Of a DNA stretch of 8,214 bases, positions 1 through 5,525 are shown in pieces. Location of the stretch: positions 2,875 to 11,088 of the forward strand of contig DNAU01000132.1 in assembly GCA_003491925.1 (NCBI GenBank), written 5' to 3'. Each line of letters starts with the position of its first letter. Within the stretch, counting starts at the first letter, position 1. This stretch comes from Chloroflexota bacterium (GTDB lineage: Bacteria > Chloroflexota > Dormibacteria > Aeolococcales > Aeolococcaceae). The notes beneath the pieces are model-generated. The model ran no database searches. It was not told the DNA's origin and saw nothing but the letters and a program-made list of their open reading frames with translations. A program made the translations under genes and the position numbers.

Positions 1-1062
1 GAGCAGGCGGCGCTCTTCACCCACACCTGCTTCCAGGTGACCCCGTACGCGAGCTACGTCGAGGTCTGTGAGCGGCTCAACGAGCTGACCCCGGGGAGTC
101 ACGAGAAGCGCTCCTTCCTGGTCAACTCGGGGGCCGAGGCGGTGGAGAACGCGGTCAAGGTCGCCCGCTACGCCACCGGCCGGCCCGGCATCGTCGCCTT
201 CGACCATGGCTTCCACGGCCGCACCCTGCTGGCACTGACCCTCACCGGCAAGGTCCATCCCTATAAGCAGGGGTTCGGTCCCTTCGTCCCCGAGATCCAC
301 CGCGCTCCGTACTCTGATCCCTTCCGCGAGACCGGCCGGCTCGGCGACACCATCACCATGCTGGAGACCACGGTCGGGGCGGAGAGCATCGCCGCCGTGC
401 TGGTCGAGCCGATCGCCGGTGAGGGGGGTGTGGTGGTGCCCGAGCCGGGGTGGCTCGCCGGCCTCGCCGACTGGTGCCGGGAGCAGGGCATCCTGCTCAT
501 CGCGGATGAGGTGCAGACCGGGTTCGGGCGCACCGGCGCCTGGTTCGCGTGCGAGCACGAGGGGGTGGTGCCCGACCTGATCACCACCGCCAAGAGCCTG
601 GGGGGCGGGCTGCCCATCGGCGGCATCACTGGCCGCGCCGAGATCATGAACGCGGTGCACAGCGGCGGCCTGGGCGGGACCTTCGGCGGCAACCCGGTGG
701 CCTGCGCCGCCGCTCTGGCGGCGATCCGCACCATCGAGTCGAAGGGACTGCTGGCCCGAGCCCGCGCCATCGGCGAGACCATGCTGCGCCGGCTCCGCCG
801 GCTCTCCGCCGGCGCCCCGGCGATCGGCAACGTGCGCGGCAGGGGGGCGATGGTGGGGATCGAGTTCGTGGGCGGGGACGGCATCGCCCCAGATCGCGAG
901 ACCACCGGCCGGGTCCTGCGCCGGTGCCACCAGGACGGGCTGATGGTCCTCGGCGCCGGGACCTACGGCAACGTGATCCGCCTCCTCCCTCCGTTGGTCA
1001 TCTCGGACGGGCTGCTCGACGAGGGGCTGGGGATCCTGGAGAGAGCGGTGACGGCGTCATGA
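1..1062 (+). CDS. gabT: 4-aminobutyrate aminotransferase, 3' part (5' end outside window)
   Basis: Class III, PLP-dependent aminotransferase that moves the amino group of GABA to 2-oxoglutarate, giving succinate semialdehyde and glutamate in the cytoplasm. The frame is open from base 1, so the start lies upstream. Against the roughly 425-residue family length, about 70 N-terminal residues are missing and 353 are present. Visible motifs, numbered from the first codon in the window, are HTCFQVTPY near the edge, SGAEAVE (43-49), FHGRT (71-75), the cofactor-ring aspartate in IADEVQTG (D169), and the Schiff-base lysine in TTAKSLGGG (K198, codon 592-594), followed by GGTFGGNP. The HTCFQ and TGKVHPY segments match GabT rather than ornithine or diaminobutyrate aminotransferases. 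It is followed after 52 bases by a permease and then a succinate-semialdehyde dehydrogenase, which supports GABA as substrate. A related omega-amino acid such as 5-aminovalerate could also be used. Confidence 0.93.
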   Translation, partial: EQAALFTHTCFQVTPYASYVEVCERLNELTPGSHEKRSFLVNSGAEAVENAVKVARYATGRPGIVAFDHGFHGRTLLALTLTGKVHPYKQGFGPFVPEIHRAPYSDPFRETGRLGDTITMLETTVGAESIAAVLVEPIAGEGGVVVPEPGWLAGLADWCREQGILLIADEVQTGFGRTGAWFACEHEGVVPDLITTAKSLGGGLPIGGITGRAEIMNAVHSGGLGGTFGGNPVACAAALAAIRTIESKGLLARARAIGETMLRRLRRLSAGAPAIGNVRGRGAMVGIEFVGGDGIAPDRETTGRVLRRCHQDGLMVLGAGTYGNVIRLLPPLVISDGLLDEGLGILERAVTAS

Positions 1063-1102
1063 GAGCCCTTTGCCAGTCAGAGTCGGCGGTGCACTGAAGC
1101 GT

Positions 1103-1108
1103 AAGGAG
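1103..1108 (+). promoter_or_regulatory. Ribosome binding site of the permease gene
   Basis: AAGGAG lies six bases before the ATG at 1115. It decides the start over an in-frame TTG at 1070, which would add 15 residues and has no Shine-Dalgarno sequence. Confidence 0.8.
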
Positions 1109-1114
1109 ACTCTC

Positions 1115-2704
1115 ATGACGGCGGCTGTCATCACCGAGACCCAGGTCGACAAGGGTCTGAAGTCCGGCGCCCTCTCGCTGGTCTCCAGCATCGTCATCGG
1201 GGTCGCATCCACGGCCCCGGCCTACAGCCTTGCGGCCACCCTGGGTGCCATCGCCGCCTTCTGCGGTCTGATCTCGCCGCTGGTGGTGCTGATCGCCTTC
1301 GTGCCCATGCTCTTCGTCTCGATCGGCTACAGCGAGCTGAACAAGGCCGATCCCGACTGCGGCACCACCTTCACCTGGGCCACCCGGGCCTTCGGTCCCA
1401 GGACCGGCTGGCTGGGAGGCTGGGGGATCCTGGCTTCGGACATCCTGGTCATGGCCAGCCTGTCACAGGTGGCGTCGGTGTACACGTTCCACCTGTTCAA
1501 CGCCGACAGCATCGCCAACGACGCCACCGGTGGCTGGGTCCTGCTCCTCGGCCTGGCCTTCCTCGCCGTGATGACCTGGGTCTGCTACCGGGGCATCGAG
1601 GTCTCGGCGCGAATCCAGCGGGTGCTGCTCTCCATCGAGGTGGTCATGCTGATGGTGTTCGGTCTGGTGGCGCTGATCCGGGTGCTCACCGGCAACGCCC
1701 CTCCCGGCCACGTGGCGCCCAACATCAGCTGGTTCAACCCAGGTGCGGTACCTTTCTCGACCCTGGTCAGCGGGCTCCTGCTCATGCTCTTCATCTACTG
1801 GGGCTGGGACACCTCGGTGTCGATCAATGAGGAGACCGCCGACCGAACCCGCAACCCGGGGCGAGCGGCGATCATCTCCACCGTCCTTCTGCTCGTGATG
1901 TACTTCGTTGTCACCCTGGGCGCCCAGTCTTTCGCCGGGGTCGGGACCACCGGTACGGGGCTGGCCAACCCCAACAACGTGGGTGACGTCATCTCAGTGC
2001 TGGGCACCACGGTCTTCGGCACCTCGTGGTTCGGCCAGCTCTGCTTTCACCTGCTCCTCCTGATGGTGCTCTCGTCGGCGGCCGCCTCGGCCCAGACCAC
2101 CATCTTGCCCACCGCCCGGACCATGCTCTCCATGGCGGTCTACAAGGCACTTCCCGACTCCTTCGCCCGCATGCACCCGCGCTACTTCACCCCCAGCGTC
2201 TCGACGCTGGTGATGGGGGGTGTTTCTGCCGTGGTGTACGTCGTGATGAACTACATGTCCAAGGGGTTGGTGATCGCCGACGCGGTCACCGCCATCGGGG
2301 TCTGGATCGCCTTCTATTACGGGCTCACCGGCTTCACCTGCGCCTGGTACTACCGCAAGACGCTGTTCAGCAGCGTGCGCAACTTCTTGATGCGCGGCCT
2401 CATCCCGTTGCTCGGCGGCCTGATGCTGTACTTCGCCCTGGTGTGGAGCATCGGGTCCGATTTCAACTTCGCGAGCGGGGTCAGCTACACCTCCTGGACC
2501 CTGCCCTTCGGGCCGCGCTGGGTGATCGGCGGCGTCTTCCTGATCGCCCTGGTCTCGACGGTGGTCGGTCTCGTCATCATGGTGACGTGGTCGCTCGCCC
2601 GCCCGCCCTTCTTCCAGGGCAAGGTGCTCAACCGATCGACGCCCACCCTGGTGCCAGAATCGGGGCTGCCGGACGTGGCCGCTCCTCCAGCGATCCCGTC
2701 GTGA
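1115..2704 (+). CDS. APC-family amino acid permease, probable GABA or related amine importer
   Basis: Inner-membrane transporter of the amino acid-polyamine-organocation (APC) superfamily, 529 residues. About twelve hydrophobic segments are visible, roughly at 18-45, 48-70, 100-123, 139-158, 168-190, 214-232, 252-272, 308-330, 361-380, 385-405, 427-446 and 469-493. The first is broken by the glycine-rich stretch IGVASTAPAYS, typical of the unwound substrate-binding part of APC helix 1. YWGWDTSVSINEETAD (about 228-243) resembles the conserved helix 6 region and following loop of actinobacterial APC permeases. A Pro-rich, cytoplasm-like tail ends the protein. Sitting between gabT and gabD1, it probably imports GABA, but putrescine, another amine or a different amino acid is possible. 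It does not look like a close match to E. coli GabP, which is shorter, so no gene symbol is given. The start is set by the AAGGAG site. Confidence 0.88.
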   Translation: MTAAVITETQVDKGLKSGALSLVSSIVIGVASTAPAYSLAATLGAIAAFCGLISPLVVLIAFVPMLFVSIGYSELNKADPDCGTTFTWATRAFGPRTGWLGGWGILASDILVMASLSQVASVYTFHLFNADSIANDATGGWVLLLGLAFLAVMTWVCYRGIEVSARIQRVLLSIEVVMLMVFGLVALIRVLTGNAPPGHVAPNISWFNPGAVPFSTLVSGLLLMLFIYWGWDTSVSINEETADRTRNPGRAAIISTVLLLVMYFVVTLGAQSFAGVGTTGTGLANPNNVGDVISVLGTTVFGTSWFGQLCFHLLLLMVLSSAAASAQTTILPTARTMLSMAVYKALPDSFARMHPRYFTPSVSTLVMGGVSAVVYVVMNYMSKGLVIADAVTAIGVWIAFYYGLTGFTCAWYYRKTLFSSVRNFLMRGLIPLLGGLMLYFALVWSIGSDFNFASGVSYTSWTLPFGPRWVIGGVFLIALVSTVVGLVIMVTWSLARPPFFQGKVLNRSTPTLVPESGLPDVAAPPAIPS

Positions 2705-2755
2705 CCCCCTGCCCGTGATGCTCTCGACCGCTCCGCCCGCCTGGTGCGGCGATCC

Positions 2756-2772
2756 CCGCCCCGTCCGGGCGG
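2756..2772 (+). promoter_or_regulatory. Intercistronic hairpin just upstream of the gabD1 ribosome binding site
   Basis: CCGCCC (2756-2761) and GGGCGG (2767-2772) form a perfect 6-bp GC stem with a 5-base loop. It ends two bases before the gabD1 Shine-Dalgarno sequence. No T-run follows, so it is unlikely to be an intrinsic terminator. It could protect or process the mRNA between permease and dehydrogenase, or tune gabD1 translation. Chance pairing is possible in such GC-rich DNA. Confidence 0.35.
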
Positions 2773-2774
2773 CT

Positions 2775-2779
2775 AGGAG
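2775..2779 (+). promoter_or_regulatory. Ribosome binding site of gabD1
   Basis: AGGAG with six bases to the ATG at 2786. It fixes the start of the dehydrogenase. Confidence 0.8.
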
Positions 2780-2785
2780 ATCCTG

Positions 2786-4165
2786 ATGGCCATCACCGTC
2801 AACGAGATCGTCACCGTCAACCCCGCCACCGAGGCCGAGCTCCACCGCTATCCGGTGATGTCGGAAGCCGAGGTCGGCGCCGTGCTGGACTCGGTCCGGG
2901 GCAGCTCCCCCGCCTGGCGCGGGGTGCCCATCCGGCACCGCGCCGAGCTCATGCACGCCGCCGCCGCGGTGCTCCGCCGCCGTATCGACGAGCTGACCGG
3001 CCTGATCACCGCCGAGATGGGCAAGGCGGTCACCGAGGCCCGTGCCGAGGTCGAGAAGTGCGCCAACACGTTCGACCACTTCGCCGACCACGCTGAGGAG
3101 TACCTGGCCGACCAGGATGCACCCGCGGACGGATCCCGCAGCTTCGTGGTCTTCGAGCCGCTGGGCACCGTGCTCGCGATCATGCCCTGGAACTTCCCCT
3201 TCTGGCAGGTGACGCGCTTCGCCGCGCCCGCCCTGATGGCCGGGAACACCGGTGTGCTCAAGCACGCCAGCAACACCACCGGCTGCGCCCTGGCCATCGA
3301 ATCCGTCTTCCGCGAGGCCGGCTTCCCGGACTCGGTCTTTCGCACCCTGGTGGTCCCGGGACGCCGGGTGGCCCCGGTGATCGAAGACCCGCGGGTCGCC
3401 GCCATCACCCTCACCGGCAGTGACGACACCGGCTCTCAGGCCGCCACCGTGGCCGGTCGCTGCCTCAAGAAGTCGGTGCTGGAGCTGGGCGGGTCGGACG
3501 CCTTCGTGGTCCTGGAGGACGCCGACCTCGAGGCCGCCGCGAGGGTCGGGGTCAGGGCGCGTTTCCAGAACTGCGGGCAGAGCTGCATCGCCGCCAAGCG
3601 TTTCATCGTGGTGGAGAAGGTCGCCGACAGCTTCGAGGAGGCCTTCGTCGCCGAGGCCCGGCGACTTCGGGTGGGTGATCCCACGGAGCCCGCGACCCAG
3701 ATGGGCCCGCTGGCCCGCGACGACCTCCGCCAGGATCTGGAGCGCCAGCTCCAGCAATCGCTGGACGCGGGGGCCCGCCTGCTCACCGGTGGGCGGCGTC
3801 TTGACCGCAAGGGCTGGTTCTTCGAGCCCACTGTGCTGGCCGGCTGCGCTCCGGGGATGCCCGCCTTCGACGAGGAGACCTTCGGACCGTTGGCGTCGGT
3901 GACACGAGTCGCCGGCGAGGACCAGGCACGCGACCTCGCCAACCACTCCGCCTTCGGCCTGGGGGGCAACGTCTGGACCACGGACGTGGAGCGCGGAGTC
4001 CGGTTTGCCCGCAGCCTGGAGACCGGAGGCGTCTTCGTGAACGGGATGACCCACTCGGACCCCCGCCTTCCATTCGGTGGGGTGAAGCGCAGCGGCTACG
4101 GCCGCGAGCTGCACGCCTTCGGCATTCGCGAGTTCGTCAACATCAAGACGATCTGGGTGGGCTAG
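2786..4165 (+). CDS. gabD1: Succinate-semialdehyde dehydrogenase (NAD(P)+), GabD1 type
   Basis: Aldehyde dehydrogenase of 459 residues that oxidises succinate semialdehyde to succinate, the second step of the GABA shunt. Full-length family architecture is present: MPWNFPFW with the oxyanion asparagine N136, LKHASN with K159 in the cofactor-binding region, the Rossmann-fold motif GSDDTG (211-216), the general base in VLELGGSD (E233), the catalytic cysteine in GQSCIAAKRF (C267), EETFGP (363-368), and the C-terminal LPFGGVKRSGYGRE. The LKHASN, GQSCIAAKRF and NIKTIWVG segments closely resemble the mycobacterial GabD1 group, which prefers NADP+, although cofactor choice cannot be read with certainty. 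It lies 81 bases after the permease and is probably co-transcribed with it and gabT. One oddity is a second cysteine, C263, four residues before the nucleophile. The start is supported by the AGGAG site. Confidence 0.93.
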   Translation: MAITVNEIVTVNPATEAELHRYPVMSEAEVGAVLDSVRGSSPAWRGVPIRHRAELMHAAAAVLRRRIDELTGLITAEMGKAVTEARAEVEKCANTFDHFADHAEEYLADQDAPADGSRSFVVFEPLGTVLAIMPWNFPFWQVTRFAAPALMAGNTGVLKHASNTTGCALAIESVFREAGFPDSVFRTLVVPGRRVAPVIEDPRVAAITLTGSDDTGSQAATVAGRCLKKSVLELGGSDAFVVLEDADLEAAARVGVRARFQNCGQSCIAAKRFIVVEKVADSFEEAFVAEARRLRVGDPTEPATQMGPLARDDLRQDLERQLQQSLDAGARLLTGGRRLDRKGWFFEPTVLAGCAPGMPAFDEETFGPLASVTRVAGEDQARDLANHSAFGLGGNVWTTDVERGVRFARSLETGGVFVNGMTHSDPRLPFGGVKRSGYGRELHAFGIREFVNIKTIWVG

Positions 4166-4215
4166 GGTCCGCCCGCTGGGCGCGGCCGAGCCGGGTGGAG
4201 GCTGGGGACGCCCAC

Positions 4216-4249
4216 GGTGGTTGAAGGCCCACGGCTGCACTGGGCCACC
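4216..4249. terminator. Possible stem-loop between convergent gabD1 and SprT-like genes
   Basis: In the 160-base gap between the convergent genes, GGCCCA (4226-4231) pairs with TGGGCC (4241-4246) around a 9-base loop. GGTGG (4216-4220) can alternatively pair with CCACC (4245-4249). A smaller stem, CGCCC/GGGCG with loop GCT, lies at 4170-4182. None is followed by a T-run on either strand, so this is at best a weak or Rho-assisted bidirectional terminator. The rest of the gap shows nothing recognisable. Confidence 0.25.
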
Positions 4250-4325
4250 TCCTCGACGCGTGCCGCCCGTCGCGGGAGGATGAGGCGATCCCGTCCGACA
4301 TCGGCCAGCCACCGCACCGGACTGG

Positions 4326-4892
4326 CTATCCGACCGGCTCGGGCCCTTCGCTCGGTCGCGCCGGGCTCACGTCGGGATCGGGTGGCATGACAAACCCCAC
4401 CTCCAATGCATCCGCCAGCCCCCGGAGCCGGGCGAAGAAGCCCGCGGTGTGATACGAGCGCGGCAGCCGCAGGCCGTGGAAGTCGTAGTGGTGGAGCCAT
4501 TCGTGGAGCAGGGTGTTGAGGAAGACCTTGGACGAGATCACCCGCTGCTGGATGGCGGTGCGATGGTAGATGCGGATGCGCGCCCAGGCCACGCCGCCCT
4601 GCGCGTCGACCCGGTAGGTGTAGTAGCCGTAGGTCTTGGACTGCAGGCGGCGGCCGTCGTGGCGGTGGACCTGCGGCCGGTCGGGGACCACCACCTGGCA
4701 GGGAGGGAGGCCCGCCTCCCGGCTCAGCTCGTCGACCAGGTGCTGGGCGACCCGCTGGCGTTCGGCGGCGTCGTCACCCGCGTCCAGCACCCGCAGGGTG
4801 AGTCCCCGCGCGATCGGCGTGGGGCGGACCGGTACGCCGGTGGCCCGCTGGCTGCGTCGGTAGCTGGCCTCCGAGGCCCACCTGGCGAACAT
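4326..4892 (-). CDS. SprT-like putative zinc metalloprotease
   Basis: Protein of 188 residues with a metallopeptidase signature, LLHEWLHHYDFHGL: H130 and H134 would bind zinc and E131 would be the catalytic base. A further histidine in SYHTAGFFARL (H148) is a likely third ligand. This arrangement, with a helical HExxH segment followed by a short loop and His-Thr/Ser-x-x-Phe, resembles the SprT-like family. The C-terminal zinc-ribbon cysteines of classical SprT are absent; the tail from about 169 is Pro/Asp/Glu-rich instead. The N-terminal 30 residues are basic and lack a signal peptide or membrane segment, so it is probably cytoplasmic. The substrate is unknown; eukaryotic Spartan relatives cleave DNA-protein crosslinks, but that role is not shown here. 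It converges on gabD1 and diverges from the tRNA. No Shine-Dalgarno sequence precedes the ATG, but a -10 element sits eight bases upstream, suggesting a leaderless mRNA. Confidence 0.8.
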   Translation of the reverse strand: MFARWASEASYRRSQRATGVPVRPTPIARGLTLRVLDAGDDAAERQRVAQHLVDELSREAGLPPCQVVVPDRPQVHRHDGRRLQSKTYGYYTYRVDAQGGVAWARIRIYHRTAIQQRVISSKVFLNTLLHEWLHHYDFHGLRLPRSYHTAGFFARLRGLADALEVGFVMPPDPDVSPARPSEGPEPVG

Positions 4893-4900
4893 CCGTCCGC

Positions 4901-4906
4901 AGTATA
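4901..4906 (-). promoter_or_regulatory. -10 promoter element of the SprT-like gene (possibly leaderless)
   Basis: On the - strand this reads TATACT, 5 of 6 matches to the sigma-70 -10 consensus. Eight bases separate it from the ATG at 4892, so transcription should begin at or within a base or two of the start codon. The expected -35 position (about 4924-4929) reads CTTCCC, a poor match. Confidence 0.5.
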
Positions 4907-4917
4907 GGACCTGGGGC

Positions 4918-4923
4918 TAGACT
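4918..4923 (+). promoter_or_regulatory. -10 promoter element of tRNA-Leu
   Basis: TAGACT fits the TAnnnT form common in high-GC bacteria and lies 11 bases before the mature tRNA 5' end at 4935. This predicts a 5' leader of only a few bases for RNase P to remove. A weak -35 candidate is TCCGCA at 4896-4901 with a 16-base spacer. The element lies inside the spacer of the divergent SprT-like promoter. Confidence 0.45.
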
Positions 4924-4934
4924 GGGAAGCCTGC

Positions 4935-5019
4935 GCCGGGTTGGCGGAATCGGTAGACGCAGCGGTCCTAAACACCGCGGGGGCGAGGCCCCGTCCGGGT
5001 TCGATCCCCGGGCCCGGTA
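4935..5019 (+). tRNA. tRNA-Leu(UAA), long variable arm
   Basis: A class II tRNA folds by hand. Acceptor 4935-4941 pairs with 5012-5018, with G-U pairs at the first and seventh positions. The D stem is GCG 4944-4946 with CGC 4958-4960, and GG is present in the loop. The anticodon stem is a perfect 5 bp, GCGGT 4962-4966 with ACCGC 4974-4978. The variable arm is GGGGC 4980-4984 with GCCCC 4988-4992. The T stem is CCGGG 4995-4999 with CCCGG 5007-5011, around the loop TTCGATC. The anticodon is TAA (4969-4971), reading UUA and by wobble UUG. The discriminator is A5019, as leucyl-tRNA synthetases expect, and CCA is not encoded. The base before the anticodon is C (4968) instead of the near-universal U33. 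Confidence 0.93.
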
Positions 5020-5144
5020 CGGCCGCGGTGAAACGGAGGGGTGAGCCAGCAGCCGCGAGCCGGGATTGGCGGCGCCGCGTCGAGGTTGAGCCGACGGTCG
5101 AGAGCGCTGGGGAACTCCCACCCCGCCCCCGGTGTCTCAGGGTC

Positions 5145-5525
5145 GTGCATGGGAAGCACGTCGCCGTCGCCCCCCTGCTCGTCGCCCTGAACGAGGTCGG
5201 CTGTGGCCTCCCCGGTCTCCCGGTGCCGGTGGGGAGGGTGACCGGATCGTTGGAGGCGGTGGGTGGCCCGTTGGTGCCCTCGGCGCTTCCGGCGGAGAGG
5301 CTGCTGGAGGGGACGGTCACGGTCCGAGGAGCCGCGGGGGACTCGTACACGGTTCGGGTGGGGAGCGACGGGGCCTTCACGCGCCGGGTGCCGGCGGGCG
5401 TGTACACGGTCACCGGGAGGAGCCCGCTATACGAGAGCGGAGCGGTCGATTGCGACGCCGCGGGGCCGGTCACCGTCAGGACCGGGGTGACCTCCCGGGT
5501 CCCCGTGATGTGCCAGGAGAGTTAG
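5145..5525 (+). CDS. Small probable exported beta-rich protein, unrecognised
   Basis: I do not recognise a named family. From the GTG at 5145 the product is 126 residues. It begins with HGKH, a hydrophobic run AVAPLLVAL, then NEVGC, which resembles a signal peptide with a degenerate lipobox (Glu at -3 instead of Leu, Val or Ile). The remainder alternates short beta-strand-like segments: EGTVTVRGAAGDSYTV, then VGSDGAFTRRVPAGVYTVTG. This is the pattern of small prealbumin-like or carboxypeptidase-regulatory-like domains (strand, turn, dGxFtl, pxGxYtvt). Two late cysteines (VDCDA and VMCQES) could form a disulfide, consistent with export. The start is uncertain: the frame is open upstream through the tRNA, another GTG lies at 5028, and neither has a convincing Shine-Dalgarno sequence. 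It follows tRNA-Leu on the same strand, and its stop overlaps that of the convergent propeller gene. Confidence 0.6.
   Translation: MHGKHVAVAPLLVALNEVGCGLPGLPVPVGRVTGSLEAVGGPLVPSALPAERLLEGTVTVRGAAGDSYTVRVGSDGAFTRRVPAGVYTVTGRSPLYESGAVDCDAAGPVTVRTGVTSRVPVMCQES

Noticed and set aside
1070..1114. TTG at 1070 as the permease start
   Set aside because: It has no Shine-Dalgarno sequence, while the ATG at 1115 has AAGGAG at ideal spacing and begins the family-like N-terminus.
1994..4312. Long open frame on the - strand (772 codons) across the permease and dehydrogenase genes
   Set aside because: It is antisense to two well-supported genes, its composition is Gly/His/Arg/Asp-rich with no motif, and such frames arise from GC-rich codon bias.
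4999..5019. tRNA 3' end as an integration (att) site
   Set aside because: By eye I find no second copy of the tRNA 3' end and no integrase or phage gene in the window. The downstream genes show the same base usage as the rest.
4941..5144. Upstream extension of the small exported-protein frame through the tRNA gene
   Set aside because: The frame starts inside tRNA-Leu, and the added segment is Arg/Pro-rich with no domain pattern. The hydrophobic signal-like segment begins only after 5145.
4724..5473. - strand open frame (249 codons) across the tRNA and the exported-protein gene
   Set aside because: It runs antisense through a tRNA and overlaps the start of the SprT-like gene in another frame, with only Ser/Thr/Pro/Arg-rich composition.
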